64,000 nucleotides of DNA, taken from contig JANDJZ010000241.1 of assembly GCA_027943245.1 (NCBI GenBank), positions 16,574-80,573 on the forward strand, given 5' to 3'. Both the position numbers and the translations under genes were made by a program. Each line of letters starts with the position of its first letter. Within the stretch, counting starts at the first letter, position 1. A model generated the notes under the pieces. It saw nothing but the letters and a program-made list of their open reading frames with translations. It ran no database searches and had not been told where the DNA came from. The stretch comes from Acanthamoeba sp. SK_2022b (taxonomy: Eukaryota > Discosea > Longamoebia > Acanthamoebidae). Shown in pieces: positions 10,122-22,282 of the stretch.

Positions 10122-12651
10122 ATGGACGTTCTTCAACAAAACGATTTAGAGTACCTTTTTTCGAAAGTGGCCCCGGCGGCAGACGCAACCTCGATCCACG
10201 CCGCCACATCGTCCAGCCTCACCGGCACTCTCCCTGCCCTTACTGTCTCTACCGCTTCCGGCAACCCTTCCACCGGCAGCAACACTCTCTCCCTCTTCGC
10301 TCCGCCGACGTCTTCATCGTCCGACAGCGGCGCGTCACTCTCGCAGTTCCTCTGCCAAACGCTCGAGGTCCCTGCCGTAGACGATACAGCTGCCCAGCAA
10401 ACAGCTGCATCGGCCATCACTCACACCACAGCCGCACTCACCGCTGACCCGGCCGTCGCTGCTGCCACTACTGTCAACGGTCTTCATATTTCGAACATCA
10501 ACAATATCAACCGGGCCATCCAAGAGACCGTCTCGGGGTTCGAAAACAGCGCTCAGCTACACAAGCTCTTCAAGACCGAAGGATCTGAGAGCGGCGAGCT
10601 TCAGGCCCTGCCCTCGCTCTTTGATCTCCCTACCGACCCGACTCTTTCGCTTTCCCCGGGCAAGGTCTCCTCTTCCTCGCCTTCGTCGACCGAGCACTCC
10701 ACGCCCGCCTCGTCGCCTCTTAGCCAACAGATGATGCATGAAGCCGAGTCCAGCGAGACGCCATCGCCTCTCCTGCCGCCTTACCCCATGGCACCGCTCT
10801 CTCTGTCGTCGGGTTCTTCATCTAGCGGACGCAAGCGTTCGATGGACGACGCCGGCCTCTCTTCGGGCTCCAGCTCGTTCCCGGCCGTGCCCGTGATGAA
10901 CCCAGGCGGTTTCCCCCTCTCCGGGGTAGCCAGTAACACCGATGGTGGTGTTGGCGGCCACCGTCTCTCAATCGACAACCACAGCCACCGCTCGTCGATT
11001 GACAACTCGGCGGCTCCCGATGGCGCTACCTCCGCGCTGTCGTCGTCTGTCTCCTCACCGCGGTCCTCGTTCCAGGACGATGTCGAGCCGTCACAAGGTA
11101 CAACCGGACTGGTCATACTGTAGGCCCGTCGCTGTTGCGTTGACAGCTGACCGGTGTGGTGCCTCGCACAGAGCAACTCGAGGAACTCTACAACATGATG
11201 GAGTGGAGCTCCGATCTGCGCTTCCGGCCCGCGAAGAGGTTAGTACTTGGCCACTTCTTCTCTTTTTCCTTTCGTCTCGTGTGATGTGTCGTGGTGCACG
11301 ACAACCTCTCTCCGTCACATCGATCTTATTCGCCCAATCCTTGTTCGGTTTGACGTATTCGGCGGTGATTGGTGGAAATTATTTGATTGAACTAATTTCC
11401 CTCCCTCGTTGACGTTTGTTGACGTGTTGTTCTGCAGGAAACGCGAAAGCAAGACCAAGGAGGCACGCAAGAAGAAACACATCCTCTCCGAACAACGGCG
11501 ACGAAATCACATGAACGAGGCCATCGACACGCTCAAGGCCTATCTCCCTGGCCAGAACGTGCGTGTCCCTCCTTTTGGCCTTGTGTTGCCCTCGACCGTT
11601 CTGTTGACCTCAGCCACGTCGTAGGTCGAGTCGCCCGAAGCCGAGCCGCCTACGTCGGGCCAGTCCAAGAAGACCAAGGTGGCCGTGCTGAAGGAGTCGA
11701 CCGTGTTCCTGTCCCGCATGCGCGATCTCACGCTGCGCCTGATCGACGAGAACAAGCGCCTCACATCGGAGAACAAGGGCCTCAAGGAGCAGCTCAAGCG
11801 GCTTCCGTTGCCACACGACCTCGCCCAACAGCAGCAGCAACAGCAGCAGGCCTTTGCGCTCTCTGGACTGCCCGCACACATGGGACAGCCCCTGTATTCT
11901 ACCGGGCCGATGATACCGACCCTTCCCGCAGCGCCCTACTACGCACAGGCTCAGGTCGTTCAGCAGCAGCTCGACGTAAGCTATCCCCTCCCTCTCCCCC
12001 CCCTCCCTTGAGAGCCCGTCGAGGCGCCTGTTGCTCATGTTCGCCACTCTTGCTTTGACGACTCTGCAGCAGAGGTTGAACGAGCTCAGGATGCAGCAGC
12101 TTCAGCAGCCACAGCAAGCGCCCGTTCAACATACGTACGATCTGTTCATTTCCGCTTGCTGGCTCTTCTGGTCGATCTCACACGCCCGTCTACTACTCCT
12201 GCAAATATAGGATGGCCTCGCTCGGTCAAGCCTTCCCTCAGCAGCCGCAGCAGCAACAGCAGCAGCAGCAACAGAAGACGGACTCGTTCCCGCTTGTCCT
12301 GGGCTCGTCGAACGCGTTCCCCGACTTCCAGGCCATCCCCTTTTACCCTGCCCAGGACGCCTTCGCCCACGTCGACCCGAACCAAACCCTCCAGGTAGGT
12401 CAGCCTTCCTTTGGCGACGTGCGGGCTACAGCAAGGCTCACTTGCCCCTCTGCCTTTTTCCCATTCAGAATCCTGCCTCTGGCCTTGTCAACCGACGCTT
12501 TGCGGCTAACCCCAACAACGTCGCTGCTGGCACGACACAAACCCAACAGCAGCAGCAGCCGGCGAGTGGAGCAGGCGATAGCGAGCGAAGTGGCTTCCTC
12601 TCGCAGCAAGGCTCGAGGTTGCTCTTTGTACGCCCCGCCGCGCAACAATGA
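10122..12651 (+). CDS. bHLH-leucine zipper transcription factor, Gln/Ser-rich
   Basis: Nuclear DNA-binding regulator. Exon 1 (10122-about 11096) begins MDVLQQNDLEYLFSKV and is a Ser/Thr/Pro-rich activation-type region of about 325 residues. A short exon (EQLEELYNMMEWSSDLRF) follows. The bHLH spans two exons: basic region RKKKHILSEQRRRNHMNEAI with helix 1, IDTLKAYLPGQN, at 11439-11560, and helix 2 with an extended zipper (VAVLKESTVFLSRMRDLTLR, then LIDENKRLTSENKGLKEQLK) from 11626. The basic region has His5, Glu9 and Arg13, the set that reads CACGTG E-boxes (class B, as in USF, Myc and SREBP families). The C-terminal exons are rich in polyglutamine. The stop at 12651 follows an intron after DPNQTLQ. 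The target genes are unknown. The frame is also open upstream to 9945, but that part looks like 5' UTR. Confidence 0.85.
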
Positions 12652-12713
12652 CGCCTCGAGCAGTTAGCTGCTTCGCAACCCGTTGATGATGCTGATGATG
12701 CTGGATTACGACG

Positions 12714-14848
12714 ATGACGGTGGACATGCAGGGCGTCTTCTTCATGATGTTCGTTGCCTTTGGCGCGCCGTGGGATAGCATCTCCTACGCCGACTCGAGC
12801 ATGCCCCTCGCTGCGCCCGGTCGCGTTCTCATGTCCGACGCCGACCTCGACGCCGATCTCGGGGCGGGAGTAGGCGGGTACGATTGCTCTCATGCGTGCC
12901 TGCGAGACGTCCTGAAGAAGACTGCGTTGCTAATCGTTCGGCCTCGTTTCGTCTGACTGCGTGCAGATTTGTCCCCCTGGCCATGTTCTGGCTGAAGTGG
13001 GTCCTGTTGCTGACGGCGTGCTATATCATCATGACCCTGTGGCGAACGAGCCGCATCTGCCACCAGTTCCAGAAAGCCAGCCACGACCTCCAGGTGACCG
13101 ACGTCTACCTCAAGCGCGGCAACATTCGCCAAGCCGAGAGTTCCTCGCGCGACTGCCTCGAACACCTGGGCAGCCCGCTGCCGTCGAGTCTCGCGGCACG
13201 CTTCGCCATGACAGCGTGGGAGATGGTGCGCCACGTGCTCCACATCGTCTTCATCGGTCGCTTCATCGAGACCGTTATGATGTACGCTCGCAACGACGTG
13301 GCCATGTCCTCCATGCAAGCCCGCGCGCTTTCCGTCTTCCTCAAGTACGTCTCGGACCCGTGCCCACAGCCCGCTGTGTTTTTTCCTGTCTTCTCGAGGC
13401 GGCGGCGCAGAGGTTGACCGTGCGTTGACGTGAACACGCAGGACTCACGAGAAGCTGGACACCGAGTGGCTCTACGCTGCCCTGACCGCCTTCAACACGG
13501 CCCAGGCCACGCAGAACCTCAGCCTGCAGGCCGAGGTCAATCTCGGCATCATGCTCCGCCTCCACGGCAACCCCTACCTCACCAAGCTGTTCGCGCCCTA
13601 CATCCGCTACCGCTCTTGGCTCGTCGTGCGCAAGTCCGCTGCCTCGGGTCAGGAACTCGGTATGTCTTGTCTCCTCCGAGGCTCGGCGCACTCGCGACCG
13701 TCAAACTCACCTCAACCGATCTGTTGCGTCGCCCCGGGGACAGGTTGGGTGTACTATGGCGAGGCGATCACGTGCATGTGCGCCGGCCAGCTGAAGCAGG
13801 CCTCGCGCTATCTCAAGAAGGTGGCCAGGCTCAGCAAAAACAACACGGCGCTCAAGAGGCACGCGGCGACCTACCTGGCCCTCATCTGCACGCTCTCCGG
13901 GAAGACCGCCAAGGGCCGCCAGCTCTACAAGTGGGTCTACCAGGCCTCGCTGCTCGGCAACGACCTCGTCACTCTGTGCCTGGCTTTGCTGGGCCTGGTC
14001 CGATCTCTCATGGCGACCAACGAGCTCAACGAAGCGCAGGAGGTGCTCAACGTGTTGGAGCAGTTCCCCTGGAAGTCCCTTAACCGCTCCGACCGGATCC
14101 TCTTCCGCGCTCTGCAGGTATGACCGACATGCCCCTCTTCCCCCCCCCTTCCTGTGGCCGAAACTCACGCCCCCCCCTTCCCTCTGCCCATACACTTCAG
14201 GCCTACGTCCACTTGAGGTCGGGCCGGATCGAGCCAGCCTTCGCCATCGCGTCCGGGTTGCACAAGGAGATCGAGGAGGAGAATACCGTGCGCTACCACG
14301 CCAAGTTCTACTCCTTCCTCTCCTACCAGGCACTGGCCGAAGTTTCCCTGGGGCTCTACGAGGAGTTGGCCAAGAACAACGTGCGTGCTCTCGTTTGTTT
14401 GCTTGTTCGTTCGTGCGGGAGCTTGGTAGTTTGTGCGAGACGAGCGTCGAGCTCACATGAAGGTGGTGGACAATGCAGGATCAGCTCACGGGCAAGGTGA
14501 CCAGAGAGGATATGGAGAGCATGGCATCGGCGTCGCTGATGCACGTGAACATGTTTGCCGAGGCTTACCCCGTCAACAAGCCTTGCGCGCTTCGATGCCA
14601 CGCCGTCTACAGCCACATCACGCTCGGCCCTTCCGGTACGAGCGCGCCTTCCTCTCGACGAGCGTCGTCCACGAGTGAGTGTGTGCCCCCTTTGCTGACT
14701 CGGCAAAACCACAGCGGTAGGGAAGGCCAAGTACTATTGTGAGCGAGCGCTCACAACAGCACGAGAGATGAAGCTGCGCGTAGAGGAGGACAGGTGCCAG
14801 CAGGCATATCAGAAATACCTTCTCTTGGACGCCGTCTCCACCGTGTAG
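12714..14848 (+). CDS. Membrane-anchored alpha-helical (TPR-like) repeat protein, unknown function
   Basis: Not assigned to a named family. Exon 1 (MTVDMQGVFFMMFVAFGAPW) splices at 12879/12967 in frame to GFVPLAMFWLKWVLLLTACY, a hydrophobic segment able to span the membrane; a second hydrophobic stretch lies at VRHVLHIVFIGRFIETVMMY. Between and after them are paired amphipathic helices of the TPR type: VTDVYLKRGNIRQAESSSRD, ITCMCAGQLKQASRYLKKVA, ALICTLSGKTAKGRQLYKWV, ATNELNEAQEVLNVLEQ, AYVHLRSGRIEPAFAIASGL and AVGKAKYYCERALTTAREMK. At least seven exons can be joined in frame, and the stop is at 14848. The gene follows the bHLH gene by 62 bp on the same strand. The start is uncertain (12714 or 12729), and an upstream exon is possible. 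TPR-type repeats usually bind partner proteins. Confidence 0.65.
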
Positions 14849-15888
14849 TCGGTCGCCCCCCCACCGGCCACACACCGTGGTGGCCACCCCACGGCGCGAG
14901 CGACTCGTTCGCGTTTCTCTCGGTACGCCTTCGCCATTTGCCCCCTCTCCTGCTCCATTCCTCACATGGTTCTTTCTCTCCCGACCAACCACAAACAGTT
15001 GCGCTCACGAGACAGAAGGACAGAACACAAGAGAGCCAACGACCCAACCCCTCACCCAGGGGCAGCAGCGCAGGAGGACAGAGGACAGACACAAGCGATC
15101 TTTTTTTCAACAGTCGAAGAAACGAACGCGTCCAAACACACCCACCCTACAGCAACATTCATCAGAACCGTTGCTTGCGAGAGGCAGCCCCACCCCAATT
15201 CGCTCGTCATCCTTTTGAGGAAGGAGGAAGGCTTCCACGTCCCCTTCAACAATACCCCAACAACCACCACCACCATCGTCATCTTCATCATCAACATCTG
15301 TTCACCCACCACCCTCAACCCAACCCAAACTACTACTCTAACACTTCTACTCCCCCTCTATTTTGTACTTTGTTCAACACTTGATATCAACATTCTTTGC
15401 TTGAATCTTCTCGTCTCTTCTTCTCCCACACAACCCTATCTTCCGCAGAAATGGGGTCGGCGGAAAGATTGCGTGTTGCATCTTTCGTGGAAGGGATTCG
15501 TGGTTGTTTTTTTCTGCGCTAGTTCATTTTTCAAAGGTGGGCAACAAGATCAAGACGATCCCTGAAGCATTAGCTCTCCCGTAAGGCCTTGAATCTGGAA
15601 CTGCGGTACCTCACATCTCATAATGGCGCATAGGACTGCCGATGGTTGTTTGGCGCGGGGTGCTTGATTTTACGGAAAATAACTAATTGGGTTCATTTCA
15701 TTTCAGCATCGCCAGCTGAATCCGTTCAGCTACTCCCTTGTGTTAGTGGATACTGCTCAGCGGATAGAACGGGTGACCTACTGCTTTTCCTCTCAGGCAT
15801 CACTTGCGTTTGCTTGGCGGCCTTGGTTTGGCCTCTTCTCTTGCGACTGCTGCCCGCCTCGACGTCGAATTTATCAACCAAGCTTCAC
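14849..15888. other. Intergenic, no gene recognised
   Basis: About 1 kb of low-complexity sequence (A/C-rich at 14990-15350). Neither strand has a frame with a recognisable domain. A donor-like GGTGGG near 15536 and an acceptor-like TTTCATTTCAG ending at 15706 could mark a 5'-UTR intron of the downstream RING gene. Confidence 0.4.
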
Positions 15889-17480
15889 ATGGAAACGCCA
15901 AGTGGCCACGAGCCCAACCCAGCATCAACGTCAATGCAAATGGATGTAGTACCCGACTACGAAGACTCTACATCGACCTCTGCCTCGCCCTCGGTGTGTG
16001 CCGCTACGTCAAAGCAGCAGCAGCAGCAGCTGGACAATGATCATCACCACGATGGGAACGATGCCGCGCCATCAAAGGACGATTCCAAGATGGATTCGAC
16101 CGCCCCACCGCCCCCGGGCGACAGCAGCGCTGGTGGGGGCGAGTTGGCCATGAGCGACGAGGAGCTGGCCCGCCTCCTGGCCAAGCAGTTCGAGGACGAG
16201 GAGCGCACCCTGGAGGACGACGAGTCCTTTGCCCGGCAGCTGCAGGAGATGGAGGAGCGCGAGCGCCAACGGCAGAGGGCCGACCAACGCCGCCAGCAGC
16301 AGCACTTCCAGCAGCTCCAGCAGCAACAGCAGCAGCATCACCATCAGCAGCAGCACCAACACCTCCAGCAGCAACAGGAGCAGCTGCAGCAGTACCTCCA
16401 GAACGCGCAGCGCCACCTGGCCGCCGCCGCCGCTACCGCCTCGGCCGCCTCCTCCTCCTCCGCCTCGTCTTCCCTGTCCTCGGGCTGGGAGCCCCCCAGC
16501 CTGCCCTCCCACTTCCTCTTCGGCTCGAGCGCCAGCGCCCCACCGCCCGTACGCCCTCCGCCTCGCGTCGCCCCCCCCCCCCTTCTACTTGCCTGTTGCT
16601 GTTGTGGTTGGTCTCAACAACTGCGCGCCCTCCTTTTTGCCTGCAGATGCCCTCCTCGGTGCCTTCGCCCTCCCCGCTCGTTTCTCCGCCGCCCGCGCCA
16701 GCCCCGCCCGTGTCGTCCCTGCACGCAGGTACCTCCCCCCCTCTCTCCCCTTCCACTGCCCTCTCTCCCTCTCCCCCCTCGTCTCCGCCTTTTTTTCGCG
16801 CCTCGCCGTTGTGTTGCTGTTGAGTGGCTGCGTAGGAGAGGGGGGCGAGGAGGGAGGACCAGAGGAGTGGCTGACTAACTGTTGGTCCTCTCCTCCTCTC
16901 CCGCGCCACCCACCGTCTCCATTCCAGCCTTAATGATGGCGAGGGAGAACAAGAGAAAGAGAGAGGAAGAGGAGAGGAGGGGATTCGGTAAAAACAGACA
17001 TCACCCTTTGGGTGCATGATGTGACTGATTGCTTTCGAAATTGCCTCTCTTTCTCTCTCCGCTCCGCTCTGCTCTTCTTGGTTGCAATGCATGCGACTGA
17101 CTCCTCTCCTCTCTCTCTCTCTCTCTCTGTCTCCGTGTGGCCAGCCACGAGGTCGCCGTTCTCGCGAAAGAAGCCGAAGGAGGGCCAGAACGAGACTGCA
17201 TCGACGGCGGAGAAGACCGATCCGCCGACCACGTTCACCTGCCCCATCTGCAGCGAGGTACCTCTCGCGTGGTGGAGGGGGGGGGGGTTGTGTGTGTCCT
17301 CCCCCTTTCCCCCGAGCTTTGCTCACGCCTGGTCGGTGATCCGCCGACTGCCCAGGCCGACATCAAAGAGGACGAGCTCTACACCCACACGATGGAGAAG
17401 CACGCCGACGCCGGCCAAGTCCGGATGGTCTGTCCCATCTGCGCCGCCCGGCCCAGTACGCCTCGCCCTATCTCCCTCTC

Positions 17481-17547
<67 letters not shown>

Positions 17548-18418
17548 GTGGGCGGGTCGGTGGCTCATCGTTGCTGCGGTGCGATCCAGATGGGAATCCC
17601 AACTACAAATCGAGGGACTACATGGGCCACCTTAACATGCGCCACAAGCCCGCTCGCCTCCGCGGCAGCTCCGGTACGGCCTCTCTTGCGCATGCCGCAG
17701 CCTTGGTTTTATCGTTGGTGATGGGGAGAGGGAGAGAGGGGGAGAGAGAGAGAGAGAGAGACTCACGCACACACGCACACACTACAGCCGTGAACGCTCT
17801 GCATGCGGCCCCGCCTCCACAGCTGCGTCAGTCCCGGCCTCGCACCCATCTCATCACGCGCACCGCCCGCGGCTTTCAGATGATCTCCAATCGCTCGCTC
17901 GACGTACGTGATGCGTCTCGGTTTGGGGGGGGGGCGTGCTGCTCGCTGCTGTCTCCGCCGCAACTCACGGGCGCTCGCTCCGTGTACTCGCGGTGCAGAC
18001 CCTTTTTGATTACCTCATCCACGTGGACAGCGACCTCGCCCAGCTGCCTCCCTGCCAGCTGTGCCAGCGCAGGCACGTCACTCACCCAAATTAAAAAAAT
18101 AAATAAGAATAAATAAGAATAATAATACAATAAACCTAATTTAATGCTAATAATGATAAACACACGTGTAGGATGAAGCCCACCCACACGCGGGCAATTC
18201 TGGCGTGCGGGCACCATTTCCACGCGCAGTGCTTGCCGTCGGGTTCCCCGTCGCCCACGTGTCCTCTTTGCGAGCGCAAGGCCGCCCGCTCCTCCCTCGC
18301 CTCTTCCTCGTCTACGGCTTCCTCCTCCTCCTCTTCCTCCTCTTCGTCATCGCAGCGAGAAGGCCAAGGGAGCGAGAGCAACCCGGTGGACGAAAACGAA
18401 ATGAAGTGCGAGGACTGA
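15889..18418 (+). CDS. RING-H2 zinc-finger protein, probable E3 ubiquitin ligase
   Basis: Exon 1 starts METPSGHEPNP, then acidic helices DEELARLLAKQFEDEERTLE and DDESFARQLQEMEERERQRQ, which resemble ubiquitin-interacting motifs, then long Gln/His runs and a Ser/Ala tract. After Pro-rich exons come paired C2H2-like fingers: TFTCPICSE with a His pair in ELYTHTMEKH, then VRMVCPICAARP with YMGHLNMRH, an arrangement like the Di19/RNF114 class. The C-terminus is a RING-H2: PPCQLCQRR, an intron, then ILACGHHFHAQCLPS and TCPLCERK, matching C-x2-C ... CxHxxHxxC ... CPxC. A Ser-rich tail ends at 18418. E3 ligase activity is inferred from the fold; no substrate is evident. One intron carries a 64-bp TG microsatellite. 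The gene converges on the RhoGEF gene. Confidence 0.75.
17483..17546 (+). repeat. (GT)32 microsatellite in an intron of the RING gene
   Basis: Perfect GT dinucleotide run lying between the exon ending at the second finger and the exon that begins after the acceptor near 17588. Confidence 0.97.
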
Positions 18419-18691
18419 TCGATCGGCTTAGAACACCAGAAGACCAGGCCTTCTACCACGCGGATGAAGAGGAGGGAAAGAGGAAGAGGACAACTACGAT
18501 GCCGGCCAGAGCCAAGAAGAAACGGACGAACCAAGGTGTGCTGAGGAAGAGACGGGAAGAGCGGTGTATGTGTGCGTCTATGTGTTGTGTACAGAAAAGG
18601 CCGACGGTGCGGCCAGCATTTCGATTGGACTGTGGTGGTCAGCCCCGCTTTAGCCGAATCACCGACCCTCCTGTTGTTGGTGGGCCTGGGT

Positions 18692-21600
18692 TTAGCGCCC
18701 ACGGGGACTACGTGGGAGAGGGGGGAGGGGGGGGTCAACGCTACCTCCAGTCTTGGGCGCGTTTTCTTGGTTGAGGGCGTTGTGTAGTTCTCGCATCCAG
18801 TTGTCCTTGTCCTGCTGCGTGCGCGCCGAGAGCAGCAGCAGCGGCTTCTTCTTGCCGACGATCTGGAACGAGTACTTCTCTTTGTAGTGGAACGAAAGGG
18901 TGAGCGAAGCGGCAAGCAGCCTCTCTGGTTTGTGGTGGGCTTGAGGTACGTACTGGCTGGCAAGTCTTCCACGCATAGGTTGTGCTTGGGGGGAAAGAGG
19001 TTGACGGCGCCCTTGTACACGAAGCTCTTTCGTTTCTCCTGCGCGTAGATGAGGATGTCGCTGAACAGGAAGAAGGTGCGCAGCTTTTCAACGCCCGACT
19101 TGCCTGTATTGCGACGCAGTTGATTGTGAGCGGTTTCAGCACGTTGTGATCAAAACAAAAGAGGCTGTGTTGGCAGACCAGATGAGGGCTTCTTCGAGAG
19201 CGGTCCTTGAAAGATGAACTTGCGTCCAGGTTGCACCAAAGGCTGGCCAAGGAAGTGGGAACATGAGAAGGTGGGCAGGGAGGGCACAGGCGAGATGAGT
19301 GCGATACTACTTACCGCCTCCATGCCAATGATCTTTCCCGAGAGTTCTGCCATCATGTCGTTGTTCGACTTGTAGCTGTCTACCCACTGCGCGACTTCCA
19401 CAATCTGTTTTCTGTGCCGCCAGTCCGGTCGGGTCAGCAAGCTCACATTCGCAGTCTCCCCCCCCGCCACGAAGTTTTGAAAGCAGACGTACTGTGCTTT
19501 TAGCAGGTTCTGGTAGTCGCTGTGTTCTGGTGATGTGTGCTTAATGAGCACCTGTTATTTGGAGCCAGATAGACGCCTGTGAGGGTTGGCACGATCTCCT
19601 CTCTACAGGTAAAAGAGAAGGGTGGGCCATACGTCGATAAGCATCTTATAGCGCGGTATGCGCTGCACCGGCATGATGAGGAAGGAGTAGATGTTGAGGT
19701 TGTGACAAGACTCATGTTGCATACAACACTGCGGTTCGATTTGGGTTGTCAAGCTGAGGGTCAGCATTGAAACACTTTGGCAAGGAGTAAGCAGGCTGAG
19801 ATAGGCCGAGCACACCTCCAACCACTGCATGGCGGCAACCGAGGAGAAGATCTTCTTGAGCTCGGCCGTGCACTTGTCGTATCGAGAGCAGTATTCGCTG
19901 TACAACTTGAGAAAAGGCATCTGTGGACTCAACAACGCCGACGCTTGTTACCAGGTCTGAACGTATGGAGAGGGAGAGAGGGAGAAGCAACGCCGAACGA
20001 CGACTGGGGCATACCATCTGCACGAGAACGTCCCCCAGCTGCGTCTCGGGAGTGTAGTCCTTCATACGCGCCTTAAGCTGTTCCAAGAGTTGAACGTGGA
20101 ATGCGTGTATAGACTCAAGCAGGGTAAACACGCTTTTGGAGTGGTCCTTGACCGCATAGACGCTCTTCCAGAACGGCTTCGCTCGCATCACGCACACGAT
20201 TAGTAAGTAGTAAGTAGTTTAAGGGGCAATGGTGGTAGCTGTACTTGTTCTTGTAGAGGATGAAGGTAGACTTCGATAAGGGTGGTGAGAGAACTGAGAT
20301 ACGTGCTCTCCGTGCTCAACAGCTCGTGTGCGGCCTTGCTGCACAGCTCACTCGCTGATGTGACACGTCAAACACAAACCGACCGGTGGGGGAGTGTGGG
20401 GAGGTACATGACATCGGGGTTCGAATGATTGAAGTCAAAGGATGCAACGAGGTCTCTTGGGTGGTCACAGCTCTCCGCATGGGCAGGTGGTTAGGAAGGC
20501 TCCTTGGCACGTCGGGCGAGGTGGTAACACCTCTTCGCAAGGGCCGGAGCATAAGGAGCGTCTGCATCCGGCCGGCGCAGTAGTGTGTCAGATTCAAAGG
20601 CTGGCCTCATGAGCAATGGAGTAGAGAAGCAGCCACTACTCCATACCCCGTGTTTGAAGTTGTATTCAATGAGCATTCGTCCATTCTCTAGCCACGTGCC
20701 CTCGTCCTGACCCACTTCTCGAGCCTGGGCCTTGCGCTTCTGCATGAGCTCGTGCAATTCGCCCACAGCTGGATTCTGATGCAATAGACGGACAGAAGCG
20801 TTGAGGTCATGCTGCCTTGCCGTGGGGTAGACGAGGTGGAGAAAGCGAGCATTGTACCACGTTACCCCTGATCGAGGCAGCCTGTTTGTCGCTGAACTTA
20901 TAGGCAACACTTCTCGGTCTCAGCGTGTCCCCAACCGACTTAACTCGTCGCAGCTGTCCGATAGAGCGAGCTTTACTCTTCTTGGTCTCCGTGGAGGGTT
21001 GTGTGCGTGCTTCGCTAAAGATGTACGGGTCCTTGAGTATAGGCAAGGAAGACCCCGAAGTCGAGAGGTTGTAGCGCTGGGGGACAGCCAGCGCTGGTGG
21101 CGGTCGGACGGCGAAGAAGCCAGAGCGCACCCGACTTCCCCGGTCGCACTTGATCTCTTCTTCCTCCTCGTCCTCACCGTCGTCTTCAAAGTCCTCGACA
21201 GCTTCGTCTTCCGATGGTCGAGACACTATTGTAACCAGACCGTTCTCTCCCGCTATGCTTTGCACGCCTGTCGCCGCCCCACTGCTGATTTTCGCCAACT
21301 CGGCAGCGTTTTTCGTTCCTCGTCGGCCCATCACTACCAACCCTCGCTTACTGTCATAGACGCCCGAGCCCTGTAGCCATTGCGATAGCCTCTTTGAAGA
21401 TGAAGTGGAAACTGGAGTTGGAGTAGAAGAAGTAGTGGCATCGAAGGGCGAGGGAACACTTTCCGAGCCGTTATCAGAGCTGTTGTCGTCGCCATCTTCA
21501 TCGAAAAAATGTAGTGTTTGGAGCTTGGGGCAGAAAAGGCCTCGTTCTGGGGTGCCAGGGCTTTTGTACTCGTCGGCGCTGCACGTCACCTTGTCAAAGG

Positions 21601-21793
21601 CCCTTTCAATGTCTGCCAGGCACCGAGCTATGGTGTCGTTGGGAGAGAGAGACATGATCTTCATCTCTCGCCTCTGCGGGCAGTACACCCGAAAGTTGAG
21701 GAATGTGTTGGGTGTGGGCATCTGCTCCGGATCTATCCTTCTCCTTGCTCCTTGTGATGACTCCTCCACCACCACCTTGAACGTGTGCTGCAT
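18692..21793 (-). CDS. RhoGEF (DH) and PH domain protein
   Basis: Guanine-nucleotide exchange factor for Rho-family GTPases. The N-terminal exon (20863-21793) begins MQHTFKVVVEESSQG and has a folded-looking segment (FLNFRVYCPQRREMKIMSLS) before a Ser-rich and acidic linker. The DH domain is spread over several exons: a stretch with ELLSTESTYLSSLTTLIEVY, FWKSVYAVKDHSKSVFTLLE, LKLYSEYCSRYDKCTAELKK, the signature IYSFLIMPVQRIPRYKMLID, then LIKHTSPEHSDYQNLLKAQ. The PH domain follows: RKFIFQGPLSKKP, LRTFFLFSDILIYAQEKRKS, FHYKEKYSFQIVGKKKPLLL and the terminal helix DKDNWMRELHNALNQEN with its invariant Trp. The protein ends in a Pro-rich tail (PPLPPLPRSPRGR). DH domains catalyse GDP release and PH domains steer membrane binding; the specific GTPase is unknown. 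The gene lies 489 bp upstream of the G-beta stop codon, on the same strand. Confidence 0.87.
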
Positions 21794-22282
21794 CTCTCTC
21801 CCTCTCCCTCTTCCAATCTCTCTCGCTTACTACCCCAACCTCGCGTCGGCTAATACAGCCTCGGCGACGTTCACTTGCGTCTGGCATGTGCCTCTTTAAA
21901 AAAGCTCAACACGCCCGATTATGGAAACGTCTTGCGCGCCTTATTTGCGCAGAGGCCACCCCAGAAGAGATGAAAGGGTGTCGTGGAGCTTGCGCCGGCT
22001 AACGATAGCGCGCAGGAGGCTTATAGAATACTGGTGGTGTAATTTGATACGATTATTTCTACACGACGGCGGCCTTCCACTCCTTAGCACCTTCGCTTGG
22101 TTGGTGTGCTTGCTATTGTTTTACCCTATCCTCTCCCTCGCTCTACCTCGACTCTTTCTCTCCTACGCTCCTTTCCTTTCGCCTTTACTGCTACTATCTC
22201 CTCCTCCTCCTCCTCCTTCTCCTGCTGCGTGTTGCTGCTTGTTGTTGGTCGGTCTGTGCTAGCGTCCTATTCGCGAGCGTCT
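21794..22282. other. Intergenic; likely RhoGEF promoter and G-beta 3' UTR
   Basis: Pyrimidine-rich on the + strand (runs of CTCCTC near 22200). No gene is seen on either strand. Confidence 0.5.

Noticed and set aside
14990..15560. Frames rich in Thr/Asn/Pro on the + strand
   Set aside because: Low-complexity A/C-rich spacer; three overlapping frames are equally open and none shows a domain.
18136..19020. Long C-terminal extension of the RhoGEF frame
   Set aside because: It reads through an intron; splicing to the PH exon with FHYKEKYSFQIVGKK gives the conserved domain and a stop at 18692.
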